This document shows positions 32,706 through 44,541 of a DNA stretch of 64,000 bases, piece after piece. The DNA comes from Paracamarosporium sp. OC-R06-R3 (taxonomy: Eukaryota > Ascomycota > Dothideomycetes > Pleosporales > Didymosphaeriaceae). The translations under genes were made by a program, and so were the position numbers. The stretch lies in the NCBI GenBank assembly GCA_019828545.1, contig JACVRA010000127.1, forward strand, positions 1-64,000. The letters run 5' to 3'. Below the pieces are notes generated by a model. It was not told the origin of the DNA and searched no databases. It saw only the letters and a program-made list of their open reading frames with translations. Each line of letters begins with the position of its first letter. Position 1 is the stretch's first letter.

Positions 32706-35700
32706 ATGGCCTACGACCGCGATGCAGGGCAGGACATGGCCCTCGAGCTGCAGGACGGCTACGTCTGCTTCGGCCAGAGCTTCGGTGCCAACAAGAGCAT
32801 TGCGGGAGAGCTCGTCTTCCAGACGGGCATGGTGGGCTACCCGGAGTCCATCACCGACCCCTCGTACCGCGGACAGATCCTGGTCATCACCTTCCCGCTT
32901 GTGGGCAACTATGGCGTTCCCGCGCGAGAAGAGATGGACAGCCTGCTCAAGGACCTACCCGCCCACTTCGAAGCGCGAGAAATCCACATTGCGGGTTTGG
33001 TCGTCGCTACCTACGCCGGAGAGGAATACTCGCACCACCTCGCGACTTCCTCCCTGGGCGCATGGCTGAAAGAGCAGGGTGTGCCCGCCATCACGGGCGT
33101 GGATACGCGAGCACTTACCAAGCGCATCCGCGAGGAGGGAAGCATGCTCGGTCGTCTTCTCCAGAGGACTGAGGCGGCGCCCTCATCTACGGCCCTGACC
33201 AACGGCGCAGTCAACACCCAGGTGCTCACCGACGGCAGCGCCGAGGTCGACTGGACCGCCGACTTTGCCAAGGTGGAATGGCTAGACCCTAATAAGAAGA
33301 ACCTGGTGGCAGAAGGTGATTTTCCACGTGCTCCATTGCAGTGATGCATGCTAAACAACATGGCAGTGTCGACCAGCAAACCCAAAATCTACTCTCCCGA
33401 CCCTTCCACTGCCCTAAAGCACCCTTCGGGCCGCCCTGTCCGTGTAGTCTGCGTCGATGTTGGACTAAAGTACAACCAGCTGCGATGCCTTGTAAGAAGA
33501 GGCGTCGAAGTGGAAGTCGTCCCATGGGACTACGACTTCCCCAAGCTTGCAGGCAAGGAGTACGATGGACTGTTCATCTCCAACGGTCCGGGTGACCCAG
33601 CCATGATGGAGAACACGATCGAGCACATCAAGTCTGCCATGGCTGAAGCCAGAACACCCATATTCGGTATCTGTTTGGGCCACCAGCTGCTCGCCAGAGC
33701 TGCCGGCGCCGAGACGGTCAAGATGAAGTTTGGTAACCGCGGACACAACATCCCTTGCACCAACATGCTCTCCGGCCGCTGCCACATCACCTCCCAGAAC
33801 CACGGTTATGCAGTGGACTCCAAGACTCTGCCCAACGGCTGGGAAGAGCTCTTCGTCAACGCAAACGACGGCAGCAACGAGGGTATCCGACACACCTCGA
33901 AGCCCTACTTTAGTGTCCAGTTCCATCCCGAGCACACCCCAGGTCCGCGGGATACCGAGTACCTGTTTGATGTCTTCATCAGCACCATCCAAAAGGCCAT
34001 TGACAACCCAGAGGTGCTCTCGCGGCCTGTCGAATTCCCCGGCGGCACTGCCGAGGAGAACAGGCGCCTGTCTCCGCGCGTCAATGTCAAGAAGGTGCTT
34101 GTCCTCGGCAGTGGTGGTCTCAGCATTGGCCAGGCAGGAGAGTTTGACTACTCTGGAAGCCAGGCCATCAAGGCTTTGAAGGAAGAAGGAATCTACACCA
34201 TCTTGATCAACCCCAACATTGCCACTATTCAAACTTCAAAGGGCTTGGCAGACAAGGTCTACTTTTTGCCAGTCACCGCCGATTTCGTCCGCAAGGTCAT
34301 CCAAAAGGAGCAACCAGATGGTATCTATGTCACCTTTGGTGGCCAGACTGCCCTTCAAGTCGGTATCCAGCTCAAAGACGAATTCGAAGGTCTTGGCGTC
34401 AAGGTCCTGGGTACGCCCATCGACACCATCATCACCACCGAGGACCGTGAGCTCTTTGCTCGCAGCATGGAGTCCATTGGTGAGAAGTGCGCCAAGTCGG
34501 CCTCCGCAAGCTCGGTCGACGAGGCCATGGAAGTCGTCAAGGACATTGGCTTCCCTGTCATTGTCCGAGCAGCCTATGCTCTCGGTGGACTTGGCAGCGG
34601 TTTCGCTGACAACGAACAACAATTGCTTGATCTCTGCAGGGTCGCGTTCGCAGCAAGTCCTCAAGTGTTGATCGAGCGAAGTATGAAGGGATGGAAAGAG
34701 GTCGAATACGAAGTTGTCCGTGATGCTCGCGACAACTGCATCACCGTCTGCAACATGGAAAACTTTGACCCGTTGGGCATCCATACCGGAGACTCCATTG
34801 TTGTGGCACCATCGCAGACTCTTTCGGATGAAGACTACAACATGCTCCGAACGACCGCCGTCAACGTCATTCGTCACCTCGGAGTCGTCGGAGAGTGCAA
34901 CATCCAATATGCTCTGAACCCCTTCTCAAAGGAGTACTGCATCATTGAGGTCAACGCCCGTCTGTCCCGTTCTTCGGCGCTTGCCTCCAAGGCCACCGGT
35001 TACCCACTCGCCTTCGTTGCCGCTAAGCTGGGCTTGAACATCCCGCTCAACGAAATCTCCAACTCGGTCACCAAGGTCACGTGCGCTTGCTTCGAGCCAT
35101 CGCTCGACTACGTCGTTGTCAAGATCCCTCGTTGGGACTTGAAGAAGTTCACCCGCGTGTCCACGCTACTTGGATCTTCCATGAAGAGTGTGGGTGAGGT
35201 CATGAGCATCGGCCGAACCTTTGAAGAGGCTATTCAAAAAGCCATCCGCTCCATCGATCCTAATAACCTTGGATTCAACGAGACGGCGGCCCTTATGGGA
35301 ATTGACCAGGAGCTTCAGACTCCCTCCGATCAGCGTTTGTTCGCCATTGCCAACGCTATGAAGGCTGGATACTCTGTCGACAAGATCTGGGAAATGACCA
35401 ATATCGACAAGTGGTTCCTGAGCCGCCTCAAGGGCCTGAGCAACTTTGAGAAGCTCATGTCCGGCTACAACACCATGAGCATCACCAAGCCTCTGATCCG
35501 ACGTGCAAAGGAACTCGGCTACTCTGACCGTCAGTTGGCCAAGTTCTGGGAGACCAACGAGTTGGCTGTCCGCCGCACTCGCGTTGATGCCGGCATCTTC
35601 CCCGTCGTCAAGCAGATTGATACAGTCGCTGCCGAGTTCCCCGCCGTGACCAACTATCTTTACCTCACGTACAATGGCACGGAGCATGACATTAGCTTCA

Positions 35701-38422
35701 ACGACCGCGGTGTCATGGTGTTGGGCTCGGGTGTGTACCGCATCGGTTCCTCGGTCGAGTTCGATTGGTGCTCTGTGCGAGCTATCCGTACCTTGCGCGA
35801 ACAAGGCTTCAAGACGGTCATGGTGAACTATAATCCTGAGACTGTGAGCCTCCCCACTCCCCACAGTATTGCCGTGAAAGCGTCCTCAGTGTTGCGGTAA
35901 TACTGCATGTTTAAGCTTATACTGACTGTGCCTAGGTTTCCACCGACTACGACGAAGCGGATCGTCTCTACTTTGAAAACATTTCGCTTGAGACTGTGTT
36001 GGACATTTACTGGATGGAAAATTCCAGCGGTGTCATCATCTCCATGGGTGGCCAAACCCCGAACAACATTGCGCTGCCTCTGCACCGCATGAACGTCAAG
36101 ATCCTCGGAACGTCACCCGAAATGATCGATACCGCCGAGAACCGCTACAAGTTCTCTCGTATGCTTGACCGCATCTCGGTCGATCAGCCGGCTTGGAAGG
36201 AGCTTACTAGCATCGAGGAGGCTACCGAGTTTTGCGACAAGGTGTCCTACCCAGTGCTTGTCCGCCCATCATATGTGTTGTCCGGAGCTGCAATGAACAC
36301 GGTTTACTCTAGGGATGGACTTGCTCAGTTCCTCCAGCAAGCAGCAGAGGTCTCGCGTGACCATCCTGTCGTCATCACCAAGTACATCGAGAACGCAAAG
36401 GAGATTGAGATGGATGCTGTTGCACGTAACGGTACCATGGTCGGACATTTCATTTCTGAGCACGTTGAGAACGCTGGTGTTCACTCTGGAGATGCTACTC
36501 TGATTCTGCCACCGCAGGACCTTGACCCAGAGACTGTTCGCCAGATTGAGGATGCCACCAGGAAGATTGGAAGCGCCCTCAACATCACTGGTCCTTACAA
36601 CATCCAGTTTATTGCCAAGGACAACGAGATCAAGGTCATCGAGTGCAACGTCCGAGCTTCGCGATCCTTCCCCTTTGTGTCCAAGGTCATGGGCGTAGAT
36701 CTTATCGAGATGGCTACCAAGGCCATGGCCGGCTTGCCTCTTACAGAGTACCCGCCTGTCAACATCCCGTCAGACTATGTCGGCGTCAAGGTGCCGCAGT
36801 TCTCCTTCTCCCGTCTCTCTGGAGCCGATCCTGTGCTCGGTGTCGAGATGGCTTCTACTGGTGAGGTAGCATGCTTTGGCCGGACCAAGTACGAGGCCTA
36901 CATCAAGGGTCTCATCGCCACCGGTTTCCGCCTGCCGAACAAGAACATCCTCTTGTCTATTGGATCGTTCAAAGACAAGCTGGAAATGCTGCCCTCGATC
37001 CAGAAGCTGCACGACATGGGCTACAACCTCTTTGCTACTGCCGGAACAGCTGATTACATTCAAGAGCACGGCATTCCCGTCAAGTTCCTCGAAGTGCTTC
37101 CCAGCAGCGAAGATCAACAGAAGCCAGAGTACTCGTTGACCCGCATGTTGTCGAACAACCTGATTGACCTGTACATCAACCTTCCATCCAACAACCGCTA
37201 CAGGCGACCGGCCAACTACATGAGCCGCGGTTACCAAACACGTCGTATGGCAGTCGACTACCAGACACCTTTGGTCACAAACGTCAAGAACGCCAAGATC
37301 CTCATCGAAGCAATCGCCCGCCACTACGACTTGGAAATCAGCAACGTGGATTTCCAGGATTTCTCCCAGGTGTATGGGCAGCACGAAGATCATTCCCTGC
37401 AGCTGAGCCGGATGAACCAATCCTTGTCTCTTCAGCAGTTGCTCGCGCGGTCGCCTTTCAAGGGAAAGCACATCACTTCCGTCAAGCAACTCAGCCGTGC
37501 GGACCTCCATCTCCTCTTCACCATTGCCCAGGAGATGCGTCTTGGTGCTCAAAAGTATGGATGTCTCGACGTTTTGAAGGGTCGCGTTCTGTGCACCATG
37601 TTCTTCGAGCCGTCGACCCGCACATCTGCGTCTTTTGATGCTGCCATGAAGCGCCTTGGTGGACAAGTCATCGTCATCAACGAGGGAGTGTCTTCTACAC
37701 AAAAGGGCGAAACGATTGCAGACAGCATCCGCACTCTCGGCTGCTACGGCGATGCCATTGTCCTTCGTCACCCCCGGGAGGAGTCCATTGACATTGCGAC
37801 CAAATTCTCAGATGTTCCCATCATCAACGCCGGCAACGGAAGCCGAGAGCACCCTACGCAAGCCATCCTCGACATCTTCACCATCCGTGAGGAATTGGGA
37901 ACGGTCAACGGCCTCAACATCACCTTTGTCGGTGATCTCAAGTACGGCCGCACGGTGCACTCGCTCTGCGAGCTCCTCTCCCACTACGACGTCACCATCA
38001 ACCTCGTCTCGCCCGCAGAGCTCCCGATGCCCAACTCTGTCCGAGACGCGCTCAAGTCTCGTGGCCAACTGTCGACCGTTTCCAACGATCTCACTCCCGA
38101 GATTGTCGCCAAGTCGGATGTTCTATACTGCACGCGCGTGCAAAAGGAGCGGTTCGCCGATCTGGCCAGCTACGAACGCACCAAGGATTCGTTTGTGATC
38201 GATAACAAGGTGCTCAAGGCGGCAAAGGATAACATGATTGTCATGCACCCTCTGCCGAGGAACAACGAGATCCACGAGGAGGTGGACTTTGACCCAAGGG
38301 CAGCTTACTTCCGACAGGTGAGTACTACATTTCTACATCATCAACGTATGCTAATCATTCCGCAGATGAGGTACGGATTGTATACCCGCATGGCGTTGCT
38401 CGCAATGGTCATGGCACCCTAG
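32706..38422 (+). CDS. URA2: Multifunctional pyrimidine biosynthesis protein: glutamine-dependent carbamoyl-phosphate synthetase and aspartate transcarbamoylase (URA2/pyrABCN) without the DHO-like domain
   Basis: Four exons: 32706-33315, 33367-35843, 35936-38317 and 38366-38422. Introns are 51, 92 and 48 nt and the sum gives 1841 residues in phase. Residues 1-400 are the glutamine amidotransferase, with 'GICLGHQ' carrying the catalytic Cys near 306 and 'VQFHPEH'. From about 444 ('[19 protein letters not shown]') to 1360 are the two ATP-grasp halves of the synthetase, followed by the MGS-like regulatory domain (about 1360-1490) where UTP feedback acts in this family. Aspartate transcarbamoylase occupies about 1537-1841, with '[12 protein letters not shown]' and 'HPLPRN'. 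Yeast and Aspergillus homologues are about 2200-2280 residues because an inactive dihydroorotase-like domain lies between MGS and transcarbamoylase. Here only about 36 residues separate them, with no room for an intron. The enzyme performs the first two steps of de novo UMP synthesis in the cytoplasm. Confidence 0.96.
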
Positions 38423-39064
38423 ATTATCTCATCTTCCACGAATTGCACGTTTGGCTAGGGGCGTTTTGTCGGTTCCGTTTTACACCAACAACAAAAGCAT
38501 CTATATCTCGCAAAGGCGTTTTTTTCTTTTCTTTCCACCTAGGTATATAGGCCATTCTTTGTTTCGTAGCGGAGCACATCTCCTCCCTCGAAAAGCATTA
38601 GACCGGAGTTTTTATGCTGCATGTAGACATGACATCTGTACGAGTTACGTAAACGTTTCTTATGGCATTTGCATTTATGGGTTTGGGGGAACCTATTTCA
38701 ATTTTTTGGCGGTCCGGTTCTGGGTTTTGGTGGGGTTTAAGGGTGCGTGGGTCGGTGGGTGGTCTGGGCTTTTGGGTGCATGGTTAGGGCGATCTTGGAT
38801 TGATGGGCTTTACTGAAGGATGCGAGGGAATCGCATTGCATTGCATTGGGCGGCGCTGGGTTGGATATACACTCTCTCACATGAGATTTGGGAATAGGTC
38901 TATGAATGGTTTGGAATTGGTGGGTGACATTTTGACGCCAATGGTATCTGTACAATATAAATATTTCTCCGTCGCAATATGTGCATGCGAACGCTCGCTT
39001 GAGTCGATATGTCGTTGCTTGAAGGGAAAGAGATTATGTGAATCGTTTCTGCGCAACCGCACGC
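38423..39064. other. Convergent 3' flank of URA2 and the R-SNARE gene
   Basis: 640 bases. The minus-strand frame seen at 39065-39139 stops before this region once the last intron is removed. Nothing else recognised. Confidence 0.5.
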
Positions 39065-39918
39065 CTACCGATGCAGGCATCGTCCCCACGCTGTACCATG
39101 TTAGCGAACCATCCCTCAACTCACTCTCAATCCACTTACCAGGCAGACCACACCCAAACCCCACGAACAAATACAACAAAAACACCACAACCAGCACAAG
39201 TAACACCATCAACTTGACATTCTTCCACCACATCCTCCTCCGCAACCCCCTGCTCCTCACGCGGAACTCATTCGCCGTATCCCCCAGCCTCCCCGTCTTA
39301 TCAACCAACAAATCCAGCCTCTCCCCCCGATCAAGCACCCTCTCAATATTCTCCGTCATAATCTCCCTCACGCCCTCAATCTCCCGCTGCGCCGTCCTCA
39401 ACGCATCATCCTTGCCGCCCTCGGTCCCCCCCATCTCAACCATAAGCCCGCGCATAACCCCATTGAAGCTCGCACACCCATAGCTAGGCAGGGCACCAAA
39501 GTCCGTAGTCGACGGATCAAACGTCGCGAAGAAGCGCTTCTCGAGCGTCGTAAGGAACCCGAAGGGGATGCGCTGGCCGAGCGCCTTCTCCGCGACGACG
39601 AGGAAGGTGAGGCCGCCGGCGGAGTGCTGAGCGGAGGGCAGGGAGGACGGGGAGAGCGTGTGGTAGTGCGCGAAGTAGGGGTCTACGTCTAGGGTCTTGT
39701 GCTCTGCGGCGGCGTGGGAGAGTTTCGGGAGGATTACCGAGAGGAGCGAGGATGTGTTTGAGGAGGGGCGCGCGGTGTGCTCGGCAAGGATCTTCGTGTT
39801 GTGCGCTATGCCTGCGCTGGGGGGGGTGTTAGTTTTGTTTTGTTTTGTTCTGAATTGAAGGGGAGAGGATGGGAGAGACGGACTAGAGGAGCTGCGTTGA
39901 GCTGCTGGAGGAGGCCAT
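39065..39918 (-). CDS. Vacuolar R-SNARE (VAMP7/Nyv1-like synaptobrevin)
   Basis: Three exons: 39918-39884, 39816-39140 and 39090-39065. Introns of 67 nt (donor GTCCGT, branch ACTAAC) and 49 nt (GTAAGT...GCTAAC...ACAG) give 245 residues in phase. The longin domain covers about 1-130, beginning 'LLYAGIAHNTKILAEHT'. The SNARE motif covers about 148-200 ('EIEGVREIMTENIERVLDRGERL'), with the zero-layer Arg at 175. A C-terminal membrane anchor lies at 213-234. A longin followed by an R-SNARE and tail anchor marks the VAMP7/Nyv1 group, which drives fusion with the vacuole or late endosome. The last 11 residues are known only through the final splice; without it the protein would read through into a non-conserved tail. 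It shares a 290-base promoter with POP5. Confidence 0.88.
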
Positions 39919-40209
39919 GGTGGTGCCTGGAGCTGTGTTCGGGTGTGTGGTTACGATCTAAGAGGTGCTGTGTCTCGCCTTCGGGTATGTGGATGGGTAA
40001 TTCTGTCGTGGAGATGTGTGTGTTGTTCAATGGAGAGTTGTGGCTGCCTCCAGAGGTCTGGCGGTGCAGCGTCATCTTGCTTGGGCGGCTAAACCGTAAT
40101 GGGCATCGCGCGCTGCAGGGGCCGAGGCTCGCAATTGTTGTAGGGCTGAGCCGCGAACTTTCGCATCCCACCTCACTGCGATGAAAATAACAGTCGCCTT
40201 CAACTCAGC
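39919..40209. promoter_or_regulatory. Compact bidirectional promoter (R-SNARE / POP5)
   Basis: 291 bases between two divergent start codons. It must serve both genes. No TATA-like element is clear. Confidence 0.6.
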
Positions 40210-40822
40210 ATGGTCCGCGTCAAGAACCGCTATTTGGTGGTGAACATCCTCTATCCCACCTCGAGTCCAGCAGTCAAGGCTGGAAACGCTGCGCCCGAAC
40301 TTCTCCAGTTCCATGCACCCACTCCGGATGCGTTCCATGGCGGCCAGCTTGTGCGCCTCATAAGAGATGGCGTCGCAGAGCTGTTTGGCGACTATGGCAT
40401 GGGCATGGCAAATCGTTCACTCAAAGGTAACCTTTTACTCTCCCATTGGTCGCATTGCACCCATAGCTGACGTCGACACAGTCGTCTACTGGTCCCCTGC
40501 AACCTCAACCGCCATCATCCGCTGCCCGCGCGAACATTACGAAATGGTATGGGCAGCCCTTACATTCATCACGAAGCTCCCGCGCCCGATCAACACGCCC
40601 GTCGTCGTCAAGACAATCCGAGTCAGCGGTACCATAAGGAAAGCGGAAGAGGAGGTCATTAGAAGGGCAAAGGGGATCATCAGGCGCGCCAAAGAGGTGG
40701 AAGCGGGGAAGCAAGACCCGATCATGGAGGGCGTAGTGCAGGCCGTAGAGAGGAGGTCGGAGCCCGATGCAGTTCTAGCGCATGTCGATGGGGCCGACGA
40801 GAGCGAAAGCGACAGCGAATAG
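40210..40822 (+). CDS. POP5: RNase P/MRP protein subunit POP5
   Basis: Two exons, 40210-40426 and 40482-40822, with a 55-nt intron (GTAACC...ACACAG) in phase 1, giving 185 residues. The start 'MVRVKNRYLVVNILYP' is the signature of the Pop5/Rpp14 family, and 'YWSPATSTAIIRCPREHY' forms the following strands of its RRM-like alpha/beta fold. After the conserved 130 residues comes a basic helix rich in Arg/Lys and an acidic tail ending 'ESESDSE'. Pop5 is an essential core subunit of nuclear RNase P and RNase MRP, which process tRNA 5' ends and pre-rRNA. Length and order agree with fungal orthologues. Transcribed away from the R-SNARE gene. Confidence 0.92.
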
Positions 40823-41396
40823 GTGACACGGCATTATCCTCGATGCGCAGTCGGCATATGCCAGCCCACGAAACGTATGACAGCACAGATATGCGTTGGG
40901 CAACGGCATGTTTCATGTGGAGGAATCCGGTAGCGGCGCACATCCTGTGTGCGTAACGACAATGAAGAGGAGGACCCCCACAGACACCGCTGATGGGGAT
41001 GGGGCCCAGCACACCGGTTCCTCAAAGCGAGCTTCTCCCCGCAAACGCGAACTGCTTCCCGCAAACGTACACGTCACAATGCTTCTGAAACAGCTCTCTT
41101 CCACTCTTCCCGCGAGCCTGGCTTTATAATCTGCACTACCTCGACAGTTGAGCGGTGTGTTTCTTGCGATGCTTTTGCTCTGCATGTTCTATTAAGAGCT
41201 CAGCAGGGCATCATCGATTCACGAATATTCTCAATCGTTTGTATCAACAACTCGCTCTACTTGCTGTTACAACATCACGATCAAAGCCCGTCTCTAAACA
41301 CAAAAGCAGAACACACTCGGTGTACGAAGTCGGTGTGAACGCAGACCAAGTCGGATTCGTGGACCAATCAAAACCTTCTCAACTTCACCATCAGCA
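40823..41396. other. Spacer, no gene recognised
   Basis: Between POP5 and the next plus-strand gene. It should hold the POP5 terminator and the next promoter. No repeat or RNA gene seen. Confidence 0.45.
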
Positions 41397-41882
41397 ATGC
41401 CAGTCTCACGCCCTCCTCTGCCATCGCGCCGTTCGCGCAACAACGACGAGGGCGTGGGAGCATTCGACAAAACGCACGGCGATGGCCAGTTTATGCCACG
41501 GGACAAGCTTTCCCCACTCAGCCCGACGTTTGGTCCCCGCAAAGGGCTCGTCCCATCCGGCACCGTCGATCGTAGACGCAGGGCCCCTCGCTATCCACCA
41601 ACCATGGACAAATATTCTCCAGTCAAGCCTAGGGTTCGCAACACCACGCCACATTCGGTCCCCTTGAACGCCTCAATCCAACCCACCCCCAAGACGGTTG
41701 TCGACTTTGAGGACAAAGATACAAGTATCATGTTGGAGGCTGCACAGACAGAGAATGAGGAAAACCTCGATCCCTATGCGGAGAGGTTCGAAGAGGCTAG
41801 GTGCACGGGCACGCGGGTGGAAAAGGAAGACCTGTGGATGGAACTCGTTGCATTGCTCGGCGTGGAAGAGGTTACTGTGTAG
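41397..41882 (+). CDS. Small unknown protein, 161 residues
   Basis: A single exon starting 'MPVSRPPLPSRRSRNNDE'. The N-terminal two thirds are basic, Pro/Ser-rich and likely disordered ('RDKLSPLSPTFGPRKGLVPSG', and several SP/TP sites). The C-terminal 50 residues are acidic and end with a short predicted helix, 'EDLWMELVALLGVEEV'. 'RDKL' fits the RxxL degron pattern, but that pattern is too common to mean much alone. I do not recognise the family. Even codon composition and a clean start in a conserved block make it a likely real gene, perhaps a cell-cycle or phospho-regulated adaptor, which is speculation. Confidence 0.6.
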   Translation: MPVSRPPLPSRRSRNNDEGVGAFDKTHGDGQFMPRDKLSPLSPTFGPRKGLVPSGTVDRRRRAPRYPPTMDKYSPVKPRVRNTTPHSVPLNASIQPTPKTVVDFEDKDTSIMLEAAQTENEENLDPYAERFEEARCTGTRVEKEDLWMELVALLGVEEVTV

Positions 41883-42559
41883 CCAACGATGTCGCAATCA
41901 AACGTGTGCTTGCATCCTTCTACGTTCTTGCCTTTGTACAGCGTACCTTGACCTGCAAAAATAACTCTAAACTTCTACCTCTACGCCTTGCCCATTGTCT
42001 CATGAATCCTACACTGTGTCAGCATGTCGCTTCCATTGTTCCAGTCTCTGGGCATACCTCTGGAGACTCAACCTTCCTCAGGCACCACTCCCAATGCGCG
42101 CGGGTCTGTAGCGCGTGCAAGTTACGTAGAATCCGATTCAGGTTCTCCAAGCCTACATTACTCTTCGTCAGCACTCCTCACAATTGTGAATCTCTATACT
42201 CACACGGGGCACAGAACATGCCATGGTCGCGCTTTGCTATCTGCGGCGGGGAGCATATGGTTGGAGGAGATGTCGCCTTGGCGTCGTTGCAGGGGACCAG
42301 CGAGTGCGGCCATTCATGGTGGCAAATATGTCTGTTGATGACTTGGACGCACATGATGTGATGATAGACTGTGCTGAGATATCTATGTGATGGTGGAGAT
42401 AGCGGTAGCGGACGTGGTAAGTTTTGCAACGTGAGGTTTGCTGGGTTCGCGATGAAGGTTTAATCGGGGTAGAGCAAACGGACGTCCATCGCTATTCACC
42501 TCTGCGGGTATCAAGCTACCATCTCGCATTGCAAATGAAGGAAGGTACATACAAACGCG
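41883..42559. other. 3' flanks of two convergent genes; no gene supported
   Basis: The upstream gene ends at 41882 and the hydrolase on minus ends at 42560. Open frames here overlap the neighbours or lack any signature. Confidence 0.45.
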
Positions 42560-43510
42560 TTATCCTACAGGCACGTATTTCTGCAGCCACGCATCCAGCA
42601 CCCTCGTCGCGGGATAACTCTCCTCCCCGATCCTCAACAACATCGCCATGTGTCCCTCGAAGAATTCCCCCTCAAACACACGCATCTCAACTTCTGTACC
42701 AGCCGCACTCAGCGCCGCTTCAAACTCAACAGCCTGCCGAATATCCCCGTGCCTCTGTACCTGAAGAAGCAGGAAAGCCCGCGCATTCGGCGCGCGAGCA
42801 TGGTACAAAGGACTCACTTCCTTCAACTGTTGCGGATCCTTTCCCAGGCCCGCCACCATGTTATCCGCAATAGGCCCCGGGCTATCCAGCAGTTCCGCCG
42901 CAGCGTTGAAATTCGACCCGTCTAGCGCAACAACACCGTGTATACGAGAAATATCCACGTTTACGCGCTGCAAGTACCTGATATCCGTGCCTAGGAGTGC
43001 AGCAACGTGCGCACCAGATGAGTGACCCATGATGACAATCCGATCAGAGTCAAACCCAAGATCACCCCCGTTCCTAACAAGCCACGATATCGCCTCCGCG
43101 ACTTCCTGCACTTGCTCTTCGACCGTCACATCAGGCACAAGCGTATAATTTACGCTCGCAAACGCGTACCCCCTCCCCACCAGATGCTCTACTTTCGCAG
43201 CCCCCACGGAATCCAAATACGTTCCTACACGCCAACTTCCTCCGTGGATGAACATGATGAGCGGAGCGTTAGACGATTCACTCTTCCAGTAGCGCAGGCG
43301 GTGCGTGTCTGAGGAGCCGTAGCTTAGGTCGGAGCCTCCGTGTGGTACGTCGGCGTGCATTTGGGACATGAGTTCTGCGACACGGGATGGTGTTATGTCG
43401 TCTGTTGTCGGCAGGAAGATGTCTAGGCCGGTGATTTCATTGCCTCGGGCTGCTATTGAGGCGGTGGTTTCATTTGGTGTTTCTGTGGGTGCTTCGGTAT
43501 TGGTTGCCAT
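42560..43510 (-). CDS. Alpha/beta hydrolase, kynurenine formamidase/esterase-like
   Basis: 316 residues from the ATG at 43510; an upstream in-frame ATG at 43594 would add 28 residues with no conserved content. The oxyanion motif 'HGGSW' lies at 89-93, the nucleophile elbow 'GHSSG' has Ser164, and a C-terminal 'GHMAMLLR' supplies the likely catalytic His. An Asp in the 'ALDG' or later strand would complete the triad. HGGxW is typical of arylformamidases (BNA7) and related carboxylesterases. 'LRYWKSESSNAPLIMFIHGG' fits this group. The linker before residue 60 is Thr-rich. No secretion signal. The exact substrate, N-formylkynurenine or another small ester, cannot be fixed from sequence. Confidence 0.85.
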   Translation of the reverse strand: MATNTEAPTETPNETTASIAARGNEITGLDIFLPTTDDITPSRVAELMSQMHADVPHGGSDLSYGSSDTHRLRYWKSESSNAPLIMFIHGGSWRVGTYLDSVGAAKVEHLVGRGYAFASVNYTLVPDVTVEEQVQEVAEAISWLVRNGGDLGFDSDRIVIMGHSSGAHVAALLGTDIRYLQRVNVDISRIHGVVALDGSNFNAAAELLDSPGPIADNMVAGLGKDPQQLKEVSPLYHARAPNARAFLLLQVQRHGDIRQAVEFEAALSAAGTEVEMRVFEGEFFEGHMAMLLRIGEESYPATRVLDAWLQKYVPVG

Positions 43511-44541
43511 GGCTTGGTGTTTGCGATGTAGATGCTGGCGTTGGGAGGTTGTACAGTGTCTTGATGAAGGGTAAACGTTGGATAAAAAATTCACGCCTCA
43601 AATAGCAGGCTAACGTCTTATTATGTACGCCGAAGCGAAAATAAAAGAGTACTTTATATAACTCTGGCGCCTATGCCACGCGGCAATAGTTGCCTGAAGC
43701 CTCGCTAACATGCACTACGCGTTGACGTGCTCCACCCCGCGTGGGGGCTAGCTCCTCGTCTTGTGTAAGTTCCATCGGGAGCGGTGCCAAAACCCGCATG
43801 TTCCTAAAGATCAAATCCTGAGTTACATTCTATTAGCAAAGGGTAAAGGATCCCCGCAATCATGGTTACGGAGGGGACCTGCTGTATTGTTGTGTAGTTG
43901 GTGTTGCTTGAGGGAGACAGAAAAGAAAAGATGGGATTCTCCTAATCGATAGGATATCGGACGGTGCTAGAAGTAACAGAACTATCAATGTTTTATATGT
44001 TGAGCGTGGTATTTGTATTCATCTCTGCCTTCTATCTTATGAGAGGGTCTTCTTTCCAGTATCCATATCGGCCCACCCTTTTTTCCACGCTGCCTCAGAT
44101 GTGCCACAGCATCTAGTCCTACTTCTTTCACTACGGTTTGCTGGTATACGTGAGTATCAATCATGATCACGCAAACTCAATCTATATAAGACGTCAAGCT
44201 CTGCGAAAGAAGCCGTGACTTACAACGTATATTGCACCTCCATTGACTGATAATTGAGGTTCTGCTACTAGACATTTTGATGTTGCGACCGATACTACCC
44301 CACATTTCAGGGCATTTACGTTCAAACATGCAGCCAGACGTTTATCGAACAGCAGTTGTGCGACTGAAAACGAAGCTCCCATTGGTAGCTGTGTGGTACA
44401 GCCAATATGTAGAGAAAACATTCGAAAGTCACAGAATCATGGTTCTTCCGAGAATTCACTGACATCTTGCCCATTTAATTTCTCAACCAACTTGGAGTTT
44501 TGAAGAATTTGCTCGATCCCAAATATGCAGATTCATTCGCT
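43511..44541. other. Spacer containing a dispersed repeat
   Basis: Holds the promoter of the hydrolase (minus) and of the deaminase (plus), and copy A of a dispersed repeat. No gene seen. Confidence 0.5.
43669..43780. repeat. Dispersed repeat, copy A
   Basis: About 110 bases that align with 46894-46985. Shared words are CACGCGGC, AGTTGCCTGAAGCCTC, ACTACGCG and GGGCTAGCTC. Copy A has about 20 more bases in the middle. Confidence 0.8.

Noticed and set aside
32567..33172. 201-codon frame starting upstream of and overlapping the URA2 start
   Set aside because: Out of frame with a strongly supported gene; lies partly upstream of the pyrimidine tract that probably marks transcription start.
36770..37771. 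333-codon minus frame inside URA2
   Set aside because: Antisense shadow of a highly conserved coding exon.
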